Shown: piece after piece, positions 8,606 through 16,636 of the stretch
Numbering within the stretch: position 1 is the first letter of the stretch
Layout: each line of letters begins with the position of its first letter
Source: Ruixingdingia sedimenti
GTDB taxonomy: Bacteria; Pseudomonadota; Alphaproteobacteria; Rhodobacterales; Rhodobacteraceae
Direction of reading: 5' to 3'
Length of the DNA: 39,868 nucleotides
Assembly (NCBI RefSeq): GCF_031432425.1
Contig: NZ_JAVKPH010000030.1
Span: 1-39,868 of the forward strand
Notes under the pieces: generated by a model
The model's database searches: none
Told to the model about the DNA's origin: nothing
The model's input: only the letters and a program-made list of their open reading frames with translations
Program-made: the position numbers and the translations under genes

Positions 8606-8926
8606 ATGAAAGCCATCTACATCGTGCCCGGCGGGGCCGAGGTTGCAGTCGACGTGCCCGCCAACACCAGCCTGATGCGCGCCGCCGTGTCGAACGGGGT
8701 GGACGGGATCATCGGCGATTGCGGCGGGGCGGCAAGCTGCGCCACCTGCCATGTCTTCGTCGATCCGGCGTTTCTGGGGCTCTTGCCCGCGCCGGGCTGG
8801 AACGAGGGCCAGATCCTCGATTGCACCGCCGCCGACCGGCAGGCCAACAGCCGTTTGGCCTGCCAGATCCTGATGACCGAGGCGCTGGACGGCATCCGCG
8901 TCACCATCGCCGATCCGCAGCTCTGA
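8606..8926 (+). CDS. [2Fe-2S] ferredoxin, P450 redox partner
   Basis: A 106-residue adrenodoxin/putidaredoxin-type ferredoxin. The cluster ligands are CGGAASCATC (Cys39, Cys45, Cys48) and a distal cysteine in SRLACQI. An AGGAG site overlaps the end of the P450 gene, so the pair is translated from one transcript. The family shuttles electrons from an FAD-dependent ferredoxin reductase to a P450. A strong hairpin terminator follows at 8947-8981, closing the two-gene operon. Confidence 0.93.
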   Translation: MKAIYIVPGGAEVAVDVPANTSLMRAAVSNGVDGIIGDCGGAASCATCHVFVDPAFLGLLPAPGWNEGQILDCTAADRQANSRLACQILMTEALDGIRVTIADPQL

Positions 8927-8946
8927 CGCCCCCTGGGGGTCAATGC

Positions 8947-8981
8947 AAAACGGCCGTCAAGTGATGCTTGGCGGCCGTTTT
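8947..8981. terminator. Bidirectional rho-independent terminator
   Basis: AAAACGGCCGTCAAG (8947-8961) pairs with CTTGGCGGCCGTTTT (8967-8981) in a 15-bp stem with one G-U pair and a 5-base loop. A-run and T-run flank it, so it works for both the ferredoxin gene (plus) and the tRNA-Leu gene (minus). Confidence 0.85.
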
Positions 8982-8992
8982 CTGCTTTCGGA

Positions 8993-9079
8993 TGGTGCGG
9001 TCGAGAAGACTCGAACTTCCACGGGAGTTACCCCACAGCGACCTCAACGCTGCGCGTCTACCAATTCCGCCACGACCGC
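8993..9079 (-). tRNA. tRNA-Leu (anticodon GAG)
   Basis: The minus strand gives a complete class II tRNA of 87 bases including an encoded CCA (8993-8995). The acceptor arm is GCGGTCG paired with CGACCGC, discriminator A. The D-arm region reads GGCGGAATTGGTAGACGC. The anticodon stem is CAGCG/CGCTG around the loop TTGAGGT, giving anticodon GAG (reads CUC/CUU), a long variable arm follows, and the T-loop is GTTCGAGTC. The length and long variable arm fit leucine. Confidence 0.95.
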
Positions 9080-9176
9080 ATGATCCGTTTCGGATGCGGG
9101 GCTTGTAGCGAATGGCCCGGGCGAAGGGAAGGGGGATTTTGCACCCCTTCCGTTTTGGCCCGGGCCCCGCGCGGGG

Positions 9177-10631
9177 TCAGTTCTTGAACATCATGAACGG
9201 CAGGCGCGCGGCAAAGGGCAGGCTGTCCACGGTGCCGCGCGTGCCCTCTGCGGGGGCGGCGGCGGTGGTGGCGGGGGCCGTGGGTGCGGGGGGCGATTCG
9301 GCCTGACCCTGCGGCGCGGGCGCGGCAAAGACCGGCACCGGCGCGGGTGCGGCCTGCGCCCGGTCGGGCCGCCCGCCGAGGATGGCCGAGGCCTTGCGGA
9401 TCACCGCCGCGCGGTCGGTCATGCCGGGGGCAAAGACCATCGTCGTGCCCGCGGCATCGAGGCTCATGTCGAACCAGTCGAGCGCGAGATCGGCGCGCTT
9501 GCTGGCCCCGAAGCCGCCGGCCAGATGGTGGCCCGGCAGTTCGGCATAGCCGCGATCCCCCAGCACCGTCAGCAACAGCGCCGATCCGATCGCCAGATCC
9601 ATCGCATCGGTGGAATAGCCCACGCCGAGGCAGATCTTCGCCGTCCCCGCCAGCTGATCGGGCGACAGCCCCGACTGCATCACGAAGGCCGAGACATCGC
9701 CCAGAACCTGATCCCGCGGGTGCAGCGACAGGGCGGCGACGTGATCCTTCAGCGCGGGGGCGAAGCTGCGGCACTGTTCGGCGATCTGCTGCGGGGTGAA
9801 GCCGGGCACCTTGGCCATCAGCTCCTCGCCCTGCGCGATGGCAAAGGTCCGCGCCAGGCAGAACTGTTCGGACAGGGCGAAACCCGCATCCGTCATCGCC
9901 GCCGCCGTCACCAGCCCGCCGTTGGAATTGGTCATCAGGCTGACCCGGTTGCAATGCGAGGCGAGCGAGGCCACCGCACCCGACTGCCCCATGAAGGTGG
10001 GCAGCGACGGGCCCGCAGGCGCGGCCGCCACGGGTTCGGGTTCCTTGACGGGTTCGGCGGGCTGCGGCGCGACGGCCATCATCGCGCCTGCGCCCGCGCC
10101 CGCCATCACGCCTGCGCCGGGGGGCATCGTCGGCACGCCGGCCATTTCGTCGCGCTGCATCAGCAGCAGGCCCCGCGCGCCCATCGGATGCGTCGCCGCC
10201 ACCTGCATCGCCGCCGGCCCGCCCGCGACCCCGCGGTGATAGGCCGCCACGAGGATGGTGCGTTCGTATTCCGTCAGCTGCCCCGTCGGCGGATAGCCGA
10301 GCGTCGCCTGATACTGCGAGATCGCCGACCGCGACCGCGGCCCGATCGCGCCGTCCGGCGTGCCCACCGGATAGCCGAAGTAGTTGAGCGCGACCTGCAC
10401 CTCGCGGTTCTGCTCGCGCTGCTGCGCGCTCATGCTCGAGGTGCGGGGGGCAGTGCGGGTGGTGGTCTGTGCGGGGCGCTGCTTGCTCTTGTGCGCCTCG
10501 TTGACGATGATGCCCCCGATGATGCCGCCGATGATCCCGCCGGCCAGCCCGTCGCCCGCGGCGGCCTGCGTGGCGGGGGCAAGCGCCAGTGCGGCGCAGA
10601 CAAGGGGAATGGTGAAATGCTTGCGCGGCAT
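9177..10631 (-). CDS. Secreted peptidoglycan-binding domain protein
   Basis: A 484-residue exported protein. The start at 10631 follows GGAGG and gives a signal peptide (MPRKHFTIPLVCAALALA, cleavage near ATQAAA). A glycine-zipper segment, GGIIGGIIGGIIV (about 31-43), follows. A PG_binding_1 domain lies at about 72-125 (VQVALNYFGYPVG, DGAIGPRSRSAISQYQ). The remaining 340 residues contain two conserved-looking blocks with paired cysteines, separated from a Pro/Ala-rich tail by low-complexity linkers. The family of the large C-terminal region is not recognised; binding to the cell wall is inferred from the first domain. It is divergent from lipB. Confidence 0.8.
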   Translation of the reverse strand: MPRKHFTIPLVCAALALAPATQAAAGDGLAGGIIGGIIGGIIVNEAHKSKQRPAQTTTRTAPRTSSMSAQQREQNREVQVALNYFGYPVGTPDGAIGPRSRSAISQYQATLGYPPTGQLTEYERTILVAAYHRGVAGGPAAMQVAATHPMGARGLLLMQRDEMAGVPTMPPGAGVMAGAGAGAMMAVAPQPAEPVKEPEPVAAAPAGPSLPTFMGQSGAVASLASHCNRVSLMTNSNGGLVTAAAMTDAGFALSEQFCLARTFAIAQGEELMAKVPGFTPQQIAEQCRSFAPALKDHVAALSLHPRDQVLGDVSAFVMQSGLSPDQLAGTAKICLGVGYSTDAMDLAIGSALLLTVLGDRGYAELPGHHLAGGFGASKRADLALDWFDMSLDAAGTTMVFAPGMTDRAAVIRKASAILGGRPDRAQAAPAPVPVFAAPAPQGQAESPPAPTAPATTAAAPAEGTRGTVDSLPFAARLPFMMFKN

Positions 10632-10738
10632 GGTGAACCTCCGGCCCGGTTTCAATTGCTTTTGCGGCAGAGTACCACGGCAGGGCGCAGGGCAAAGTGA
10701 AATCGGCCCCGGGCGGCGGCGGATCATGGGGAAACGGC

Positions 10739-11422
10739 ATGGAATGGCGTATCCGGGACGGGCTCGTCCCGTATGAAGAGGCGCTGGCGGCGATGGAGGC
10801 GCGGGTGGCCGCGATCGCCGCGGGCACGGCGGACGAGGCCGTGTGGCTGCTGGAACACCCGCCGCTTTACACCGCCGGTACATCGGCCCGGCCCGAGGAT
10901 CTGGTGGACCCCGGCCGATTCCCTGTCTTTGCCGCCGGGCGGGGGGGGCAGTACACCTACCACGGGCCGGGGCAGCGCGTGGTCTATGTCATGCTCGACC
11001 TCAACCGCCGCGGCCGCGACGTGCGCCGGCTGGTCTGCGCGCTGGAGGACTGGGTGATCGCCACGCTGGCCGAATTCAACGTCAGGGGCGAACGCCGTGC
11101 GGGCCGCGTGGGCGTCTGGGTCGAACGGCCCGACAAGGCCCCCGGCCCCGATGGCGCGCCGCGCGAGGACAAGATCGCCGCCATCGGCATCAAGCTGCGC
11201 CGCTGGATCAGCTTCCACGGCATCTCGATCAATGTCGAACCCGATCTGGGCCATTTCGACGGCATCGTCCCCTGCGGCATCCGCGACCACGGGGTGACGA
11301 GCCTCGTGGATCTCGGCCTGCCGGTGACGATGGCGGATCTGGACGCCGCACTGGCCGCGACCTTTCCGCGGTACTTTCCCGAAGGGCGGATCGTGCCGGG
11401 CGGGGAATGCGCAATATCCTGA
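10739..11422 (+). CDS. lipB: Octanoyl-[ACP]:protein N-octanoyltransferase
   Basis: A 227-residue LipB that transfers octanoate from acyl carrier protein to lipoyl domains, the first step of lipoate synthesis. Motifs: HPPLYTAGTSA, GRGGQYTYHGPGQ and GISINVEPDLGHFDGIVPCGI. Catalytic Lys152 (AIGIKLRRW) and Cys179 (VPCGI) are both present. The ATG at 10739 gives the usual N-terminus (MEWRIRDGLVPYEEAL); a GTG at 10697 would add 14 residues. An insertion rich in Pro/Asp (about 132-147) is typical of alphaproteobacterial LipB. It is monocistronic as far as can be seen. Confidence 0.95.
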   Translation: MEWRIRDGLVPYEEALAAMEARVAAIAAGTADEAVWLLEHPPLYTAGTSARPEDLVDPGRFPVFAAGRGGQYTYHGPGQRVVYVMLDLNRRGRDVRRLVCALEDWVIATLAEFNVRGERRAGRVGVWVERPDKAPGPDGAPREDKIAAIGIKLRRWISFHGISINVEPDLGHFDGIVPCGIRDHGVTSLVDLGLPVTMADLDAALAATFPRYFPEGRIVPGGECAIS

Positions 11423-11617
11423 ACGGTACGGTCTTTCCCCAAGGGAAATCTCTGTGCGGTGCCGCACCCCTTTGCCATTATGTCACAAATTCTTCATGTA
11501 AAGGCCGGATAAACTGATTGTGAGTGAACGAATTGATGGTATTTATCGGATGTGTGTGCAATTGCGCACGTTGCTCTTTCGGCGAAAGGGGCGCATCTCC
11601 TGCTCATGAAAACGAAC

Positions 11618-11637
11618 GGCCCGGCCGAAACCGGGCC
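11618..11637 (+). promoter_or_regulatory. Hairpin in the leader of the 99-aa secreted protein
   Basis: GGCCCGG (11618-11624) and CCGGGCC (11631-11637) form a 7-bp stem with loop CCGAAA, six bases upstream of the AGGAG ribosome-binding site (11644-11648). There is no T-tract, so it may be an mRNA-stabilising or attenuator-like structure. The remaining gap (11423-11617) is locally AT-richer than the surroundings and probably carries the promoter. Confidence 0.4.
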
Positions 11638-11655
11638 TCAATCAGGAGAATAACG

Positions 11656-11955
11656 ATGAACCGCTTTGCCCTTGCCCTGACCGCCGTCGCCGCGCTGTCC
11701 TCTGCCGCGCTGCCCGTGGCCGCCGCTGAGGTGCTGACCCGCAACGTCCCCGCCGAACAGGTGCTGCCGAGCCGCGACGCCTACCGCGGCGGCTTCGTCA
11801 CCGTGACGGTGGGCCAGCCCGAGACGCGCGCCGCCGGCGACGTGCTGTCGTCCGCCGACCGTGCGCAACTGGGCGTCGGGGCGGAGGACGGCGTGGCGGT
11901 GACGCGCTTCGACACCCGCGCGGCCACCGAGGCAGAGGCCGCCGGGCGGCTCTGA
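11656..11955 (+). CDS. Small secreted protein, unknown function
   Basis: A 99-residue protein with a clear Sec signal peptide (MNRFALALTAVAALSSAALP, cleavage near VAAA) and a mature part of about 75 residues with no cysteines. The start is supported by AGGAG at 11644-11648. The mature part contains YRGGFVTVTVG and ends in an Ala/Glu-rich stretch (ATEAEAAGRL). No family is recognised; periplasmic location is inferred. It stands alone between lipB and cytochrome c, and a terminator hairpin follows at 12011-12036. Confidence 0.7.
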   Translation: MNRFALALTAVAALSSAALPVAAAEVLTRNVPAEQVLPSRDAYRGGFVTVTVGQPETRAAGDVLSSADRAQLGVGAEDGVAVTRFDTRAATEAEAAGRL

Positions 11956-12010
11956 CCTCCCGCGCGACGGCACCGCCGCGGGCCCGGCCCGCGGCCCTGG
12001 AACAGCAGCA

Positions 12011-12036
12011 ACGCCCGCCCTCACCGGCGGGCGTTT
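12011..12036 (+). terminator. Rho-independent terminator
   Basis: ACGCCCGCC (12011-12019) and GGCGGGCGT (12026-12034) form a 9-bp stem with a 6-base loop followed by a short T run. It lies between the small secreted protein gene and cytochrome c and would stop readthrough into the latter. Confidence 0.65.
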
Positions 12037-12130
12037 GCGCCTTTGGGGGGTGCGGCATCGTTTCGGGTGCATCCGGCGGGGGGTTGCGGTAGAAAAGATG
12101 CATATAGCTCGTCTCAAAAAGGAACCAGCC

Positions 12131-12607
12131 ATGAGGACTCACATCCTTTCCGCCATCGCCCTGATGATTCTCGCCGGCCCGGCACTGGCCCAGGGCGACG
12201 CGGCCAAGGGGGAAAAGGAATTCGGCAAGTGCAAGGCCTGCCACGCCATCGTCGCCGATGACGGCACGGTGATCATGAAGGGCACCAAGACCGGCCCCAA
12301 CCTCTATGGCGTGATGGGCCGTCAGGCGGGTACGGTCGAAGGCTTCAAATACGGTCCGGGCCTCAGGGAAGCGGGCGAGATGGGCCTTGTCTGGACCACC
12401 GAGACGCTGGTGAAATACGTCGAGGACCCGTCCAAGTTCATCAAGGAATTCACCAACGACGACAAGGCCAAGAGCGCGATGGCCTTCAAGCTGAAGAAGG
12501 GCGTCGAGGACATCGCCGCCTATCTGGAATCGGTCGGCCCCGCGCCCGACGGTGCCTCCGCGCCCGCCGACGCCCCCGCCGCGGCAGACGAAACTGCGGC
12601 CGAATGA
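12131..12607 (+). CDS. cycA: Cytochrome c2/c550
   Basis: A 158-residue periplasmic class I cytochrome c. The start at 12131 gives a signal peptide ending ALA (cleavage at about residue 20). The heme motif is CKACH (Cys34, Cys37, His38) and Met117 in SAMAFK is the distal ligand. Segments GDAAKGEKEF, KTGPNLYGVMGRQAGT and AMAFKLKKG closely follow Paracoccus denitrificans cytochrome c550 as I remember it. It carries electrons from the bc1 complex to terminal oxidases or reductases. Its position directly upstream of ctaD matches the cycA-ctaDII order of Paracoccus. A C-terminal Ala/Pro/Asp-rich extension (about 137-158) goes beyond the c550 fold and is unusual. Confidence 0.93.
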   Translation: MRTHILSAIALMILAGPALAQGDAAKGEKEFGKCKACHAIVADDGTVIMKGTKTGPNLYGVMGRQAGTVEGFKYGPGLREAGEMGLVWTTETLVKYVEDPSKFIKEFTNDDKAKSAMAFKLKKGVEDIAAYLESVGPAPDGASAPADAPAAADETAAE

Positions 12608-12639
12608 CGCAGATCGCACCCGGGATAGCGCGCGAATTG

Positions 12640-12653
12640 TTGATCTGTGTCAA
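12640..12653. promoter_or_regulatory. FNR/FnrL-type box upstream of ctaD
   Basis: TTGAT-CTGT-GTCAA matches the FNR consensus TTGAT-N4-ATCAA with one mismatch. It lies in the 165-base gap between cycA and ctaD, 120 bases before the ctaD start. A candidate ctaD promoter follows (TTGCCG 12663-12668, CTAAAC 12685-12690, 16-base spacer), placing the box centre about 50 bases upstream of the presumed start. Oxygen-responsive control of the aa3 oxidase is the obvious reading, but activation or repression cannot be decided. Confidence 0.6.
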
Positions 12654-12772
12654 AGTCAGACATTGCCGCTGCCCCGGCGACGAACTAAACAACTGAGGGG
12701 AAACGGCGCAGGAGGGAATCTTCCTGCGTCGAACGCGCAATCAACGCGCGAACGCAAAAACGGGAGACAGGC

Positions 12773-14458
12773 ATGGCCGACGCCGCAATTCATGGTCATG
12801 GTCATGGGCACGACGACAGGCGGGGATTCTTCACCCGCTGGTTCATGTCCACCAACCACAAGGACATCGGGATCCTTTACCTCTTCACGGCGGCCGCGGT
12901 CGGTCTGCTGGCCGTCATCTTCACCGTGTACATGCGGCTGGAGCTGATGGAGCCCGGTGTGCAGTACATGTGTGCCGAGGGCGCGCGCCTGACCGCCGCC
13001 GCGGCGGGGGAATGTACCCCGAACGGCCACCTGTGGAACGTGATGATCACCTACCACGGCGTGCTGATGATGTTCTTCGTCGTCATCCCCGCGCTGTTCG
13101 GCGGCTTCGGCAACTATTTCATGCCGCTGCACATCGGCGCGCCGGACATGGCGTTCCCGCGGATGAACAACCTCAGCTACTGGATGTATGTCGCGGGCGT
13201 CTGCCTGGGCGTCGCCTCGCTGCTGACGCCGGGTTCGTCGGACGGGCAGCTGGGCGCGGGCGTGGGCTGGGTTCTCTACCCGCCGCTGTCGACGCAGAAC
13301 GCCGACCTGATCTCGATGGACCTCGCGATCTTCGCGGTGCACGTCTCGGGCGCCTCGTCGATCCTCGGCGCCATCAACATGATCACCACCTTCCTGAACA
13401 TGCGCGCGCCGGGCATGACGCTGCACAAGGTGCCGCTGTTCGCCTGGTCGATCTTCGTCACCGCCTGGATGATCCTTCTGGCGCTGCCCGTTCTGGCCGG
13501 CGCGATCACCATGCTGCTGACGGACCGCAACTTCGGCACCACCTTCTTCGCCCCCGAGGGCGGCGGCGACCCGATCCTTTACCAGCATATCCTGTGGTTC
13601 TTCGGCCACCCGGAAGTGTACATCATCATCGTCCCCGGCTTCGGCATCATCAGCCATGTCATCGCGACCTTCTCGCGCAAGCCGATCTTCGGCTATCTGC
13701 CGATGGTCTATGCGATGGTGGCGATCGGCGCGCTCGGCTTCGTCGTCTGGGCGCACCACATGTACACCGTGGGCATGTCGCTGACCCAGCAGGCCTATTT
13801 CATGGTCGCCACCATGACCATCGCGGTGCCCACCGGCATCAAGGTGTTCTCGTGGATCGCGACGATGTGGCGCGGCTCGATCAGCTTCGAGACGCCGATG
13901 CTCTGGGCCTTCGGCTTCCTGTTCTTGTTCACCGTGGGCGGCGTCACCGGCATCGTGCTGAGCCAGGCCGGCATCGACCGCGCCTATCACGACACCTACT
14001 ATGTCGTGGCGCATTTCCACTATGTGATGAGCCTCGGCGCGGTGTTCGCGATCTTTGCCGGGGTCTATTACTGGATCGGCAAGATGTCGGGCCGGCAATA
14101 CCCGGAATGGGCGGGCAAGCTGCACTTCTGGATGATGTTCATCGGGTCCAACCTGACCTTCTTCCCGCAGCACTTCCTGGGCCGTCAGGGCATGCCGCGC
14201 CGCTACATCGATTATCCCGAGGCTTTCGCCTACTGGAACAAGATCTCGTCGATCGGCGCGTTCATCTCCTTCGCCTCGTTCGTGTTCTTCATCGGGGTGA
14301 TTTTCTACACGCTGTTCGCCGGCCGGCGCGTGACGGAAAACAACTACTGGAACGAATACGCCGACACGCTGGAATGGACCCTGCCCTCGCCGCCGCCCGA
14401 ACACACGTTCGAGCAGCTGCCCAAGCGCGAGGACTGGGACAAGGCCCATTCCCACTGA
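12773..14458 (+). CDS. ctaD: Cytochrome c oxidase aa3 subunit I
   Basis: A 561-residue heme-copper oxidase subunit I with about 12 membrane helices. It holds heme a and the heme a3-CuB centre and reduces O2 while pumping protons. Signatures: MPLHIGAPDMAFPRMNN, the CuB region WFFGHPEVYIII (His and the D-channel Glu) and WAHHMYTVGM. The K-channel Lys is in TGIKVFSWIATMW, and the heme a/a3 ligands are in HDTYYVVAHFHYVMS. These make it an A-type oxidase. The start follows GGGAG. Subunits II, III and assembly factors are not adjacent, as in Paracoccus where ctaD is separate from ctaCBGE. A terminator follows at 14475-14502. Confidence 0.97.
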   Translation: MADAAIHGHGHGHDDRRGFFTRWFMSTNHKDIGILYLFTAAAVGLLAVIFTVYMRLELMEPGVQYMCAEGARLTAAAAGECTPNGHLWNVMITYHGVLMMFFVVIPALFGGFGNYFMPLHIGAPDMAFPRMNNLSYWMYVAGVCLGVASLLTPGSSDGQLGAGVGWVLYPPLSTQNADLISMDLAIFAVHVSGASSILGAINMITTFLNMRAPGMTLHKVPLFAWSIFVTAWMILLALPVLAGAITMLLTDRNFGTTFFAPEGGGDPILYQHILWFFGHPEVYIIIVPGFGIISHVIATFSRKPIFGYLPMVYAMVAIGALGFVVWAHHMYTVGMSLTQQAYFMVATMTIAVPTGIKVFSWIATMWRGSISFETPMLWAFGFLFLFTVGGVTGIVLSQAGIDRAYHDTYYVVAHFHYVMSLGAVFAIFAGVYYWIGKMSGRQYPEWAGKLHFWMMFIGSNLTFFPQHFLGRQGMPRRYIDYPEAFAYWNKISSIGAFISFASFVFFIGVIFYTLFAGRRVTENNYWNEYADTLEWTLPSPPPEHTFEQLPKREDWDKAHSH

Positions 14459-14474
14459 GGCGACTCCATCCATG

Positions 14475-14508
14475 CAGGGCCCCGGATCGTTCCGGGGCCC
14501 TGTGCGTT
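14475..14508 (+). terminator. Rho-independent terminator after ctaD
   Basis: CAGGGCCCCGGA (14475-14486) pairs with TCCGGGGCCCTG (14491-14502), a perfect 12-bp stem with loop TCGT, followed by TGCGTTTC. It starts 17 bases after the ctaD stop and separates it from the DUF2244 gene. Confidence 0.75.
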
Positions 14509-14535
14509 TCTGGACTGCCGTTTCTGGACGGACCG

Positions 14536-15021
14536 ATGCCCTACGAATGGCTTCCCCCCTCGGCCGAGGGAGAGCGGCTTCACCTCTGGCCCTACCGGTC
14601 GCTGCCGCGGCGGGGCTTCGTGCTGTTCATCGGCGCGACGGCCGCCCTGCTGACGGTGCCGCTGGTGCCGGTGCTGGGAACGCCGGTGCTGTGGGTGCTC
14701 TTGCCGTTTCTGGTGCTGGCCGTCGCCGCGCTGTGGTGGGCGCTGGAGCGCAGCTATCGCGATGGCGAGATCGTCGAGGATCTGACCCTGACCCGCGCCG
14801 AAATGCGCCTGACCCGCCACGGGCCCCGCGGGCGGCGGCAGGACTGGCAGGCCAACACCCATTGGGTGCGGCTGACGCTTTATCCCCAGGGCGGGCCGGT
14901 GCCGCAGTACCTGACCCTGACGGGCGGCGGGCGCGAGGTCGAACTGGGCGCCTTCCTGTCGGAGGAAGAGCGCATCGCGCTGCATGACGACCTGGCCCGG
15001 CGGTTGTGCGCGCTGCGCTGA
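14536..15021 (+). CDS. DUF2244 family membrane protein
   Basis: A 161-residue protein with two adjacent membrane helices (about 33-75: RGFVLFIGATAALLTVPLVP and LWVLLPFLVLAVAALWWAL). A soluble C-terminal part follows, with RQDWQANTHWVRLTL and YLTLTGGGREVELGAFLSEEER. This layout is that of the DUF2244 family, small inner-membrane proteins often found next to cytochrome oxidase genes in alphaproteobacteria. The function is unknown; a link with oxidase biogenesis is suggested only by position. The ATG lacks a strong Shine-Dalgarno. Confidence 0.78.
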   Translation: MPYEWLPPSAEGERLHLWPYRSLPRRGFVLFIGATAALLTVPLVPVLGTPVLWVLLPFLVLAVAALWWALERSYRDGEIVEDLTLTRAEMRLTRHGPRGRRQDWQANTHWVRLTLYPQGGPVPQYLTLTGGGREVELGAFLSEEERIALHDDLARRLCALR

Positions 15022-15105
15022 CCCGCCCCCGGTCGGCGGAAATCCCCCCTGATGCTCGCCACGGTTGTGCCACCGTGGCATTCTGCGCCGAAAAACGGAG
15101 CAGGC

Positions 15106-16125
15106 ATGCAGTTTCACCGACGTCGCCGCCCCCGCTATCTTCGCCGTCTGCTGGTGCTGGTCCTGCTGCTGGTGCTGGCCGCCGGTGCGGCAGTGCGGTT
15201 CAGCCCCTGGCCCGCGGCGCTGATCCTGCGGCAGGTGCATGAGGCAGAGGCCGCGCGGGCGATGGCCGCGCTGGCCCCGCTGGTGCCCGCCGGGCTGGCA
15301 GAGCGGCGGGATGTCAACTACCTCGGCGCCGGGCCCGAGACGCGGATGGATCTGATCCTGCCGCCGGGGCCTGCGCCCGCCACGGGCTGGCCGGTGGTGG
15401 TCTGGCTGCATGGCGGGGCCTGGGTCGCGGGCGACAAGGCCGATGTGGGCAATTATGCGCGGCTGCTGGCGGGGCAGGGGGTGGCGGTCGTGGCGGTGAA
15501 CACGCCGCGCGCGCCCGCCGCACGCCACCCCGAACCGGCGCGTCACGCCCATGCGGCGCTGGCATGGCTGGCCGCGCATGGGCCGGGTGCGGGGCTCGAC
15601 ATGGCGCAGGTGGTGCTGGCGGGCAACGGCACGGGGGCGCAGATCGCCGCGCAGGCGGGGCTGGCGCAGGTGGATGCCGGCTATGCCGACCGGCTGGCCC
15701 TGCGCCCGGCGCTGCCGCCCGGGGCGCTGCGCGGGCTGGTGCTGTTCGGCGGCGTCTACGACCCCGGGGCGCTGGTGCTGCCCGTTCCTCTGGGCCGCCT
15801 GCGGGCACGGGTGGCAGAGGCGTATTTCGGCCCGGGCGGGCCCACGGCCACGGACCTCGCGCTCTACGACATCGCCGGAAACCTGCCCGCCGATCTGCCG
15901 CCGCTGTTCGTCAGCGCGGGCCCGGCCGATCCGCGCGCCCCGCAATCCGCCGCGCTGGCAGAGGCGGCGGAGGCAAAGGGCCTGCGCGCCGACAGCCTTT
16001 TCTTTGCGGCAGAGGCGGCGGTACCGCACTACCCGTTCGACCTGACCGCCCCCGCCGGGCGGGCAGGGTTCGACCGCATGCTGGCCTTCCTGAACGGGGT
16101 TTTCAGCCGGCCAGCCGCGCCTTGA
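15106..16125 (+). CDS. Alpha/beta hydrolase fold protein lacking the nucleophile serine
   Basis: A 339-residue protein with an N-terminal membrane anchor or signal (RRLLVLVLLLVLAAGAAV, about 13-30) followed by an esterase/lipase-type alpha/beta hydrolase domain. The oxyanion motif LHGGAW (101-106) is normal. The nucleophile elbow, however, reads AGNGTGAQIA: Gly175 occupies the place of Ser in the usual GHSAGA. Candidate acid (GPADPR) and histidine (VPHYPFD) residues remain. The protein may be catalytically inactive, use another residue, or serve as a binding protein. The start at 15106 is supported by GGAG; longer starts would precede the signal. The 3' end overlaps the end of convergent yqeY by 23 bases. 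Confidence 0.8.
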   Translation: MQFHRRRRPRYLRRLLVLVLLLVLAAGAAVRFSPWPAALILRQVHEAEAARAMAALAPLVPAGLAERRDVNYLGAGPETRMDLILPPGPAPATGWPVVVWLHGGAWVAGDKADVGNYARLLAGQGVAVVAVNTPRAPAARHPEPARHAHAALAWLAAHGPGAGLDMAQVVLAGNGTGAQIAAQAGLAQVDAGYADRLALRPALPPGALRGLVLFGGVYDPGALVLPVPLGRLRARVAEAYFGPGGPTATDLALYDIAGNLPADLPPLFVSAGPADPRAPQSAALAEAAEAKGLRADSLFFAAEAAVPHYPFDLTAPAGRAGFDRMLAFLNGVFSRPAAP

Positions 16126-16567
16126 CCGTGGCGCCCGCGGCGGCGAAATCCATCTGCCCGGTGTGGCGGGCCTTTAGCACGCCCATCACCTTGCCCATGT
16201 CGCGGATGCCGGTCGCGCCGACCTCGGCCACCGCGGCGTCGATCGCGGCCTCGACCTCTGCCGCCGACAGCTGGCGGGGCAGGAATTCCTCGATCACCCG
16301 GATCTCGGCCAGTTCCTTTTCCGCCAGTTCCAGCCGCCCGCCCTCTTCGTAGATGCGCGCGCTTTCCTGCCGTTGCTTGACCATCTTGCCCAGTATGGCG
16401 AGGATTTCGGCATCGCTGACGCCCCCCTCGCCGCCTTCCCCGGTCCGCGCGGCGATGTCGCGGTCCTTGATGGCGGCGTTGATCAGCCGCAGCGCCGATA
16501 GCCGGTCCGCCTCTTGCGCCTTCATCGCGGCCTTGAGCGCGGCGGAAAGCCTTTCGCGCATGGTCAT
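16103..16567 (-). CDS. yqeY: GatB/YqeY domain-containing protein
   Basis: A 154-residue YqeY family protein, related to the tail domain of the GatB subunit of tRNA-dependent amidotransferase. Signatures: LKAAMKAQEADRLSALRLIN, AAIKDRDIAAR and EEFLPRQLSAAEVE, then GIRDMGKVMGVLK. Of the three clustered ATGs (16561, 16567, 16576), 16567 is best spaced from AAGGG. The function is poorly known; binding of tRNA or an amidotransferase-like role is assumed. The gene is divergent from carA, a frequent arrangement in alphaproteobacteria. Confidence 0.88.
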   Translation of the reverse strand: MTMRERLSAALKAAMKAQEADRLSALRLINAAIKDRDIAARTGEGGEGGVSDAEILAILGKMVKQRQESARIYEEGGRLELAEKELAEIRVIEEFLPRQLSAAEVEAAIDAAVAEVGATGIRDMGKVMGVLKARHTGQMDFAAAGATVKARLAG

Positions 16568-16636
16568 CGCTGTCATCCCTTGGCTGTGCAGCGCCAGAAT
16601 ACGCGCGCGAACGTGAAAGGGCAACCGGGGGTGGAA

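Noticed and set aside
12656..14473. Minus-strand frame opposite ctaD
   Set aside because: Shadow of the oxidase gene with a low-complexity His/Asp/Arg composition.
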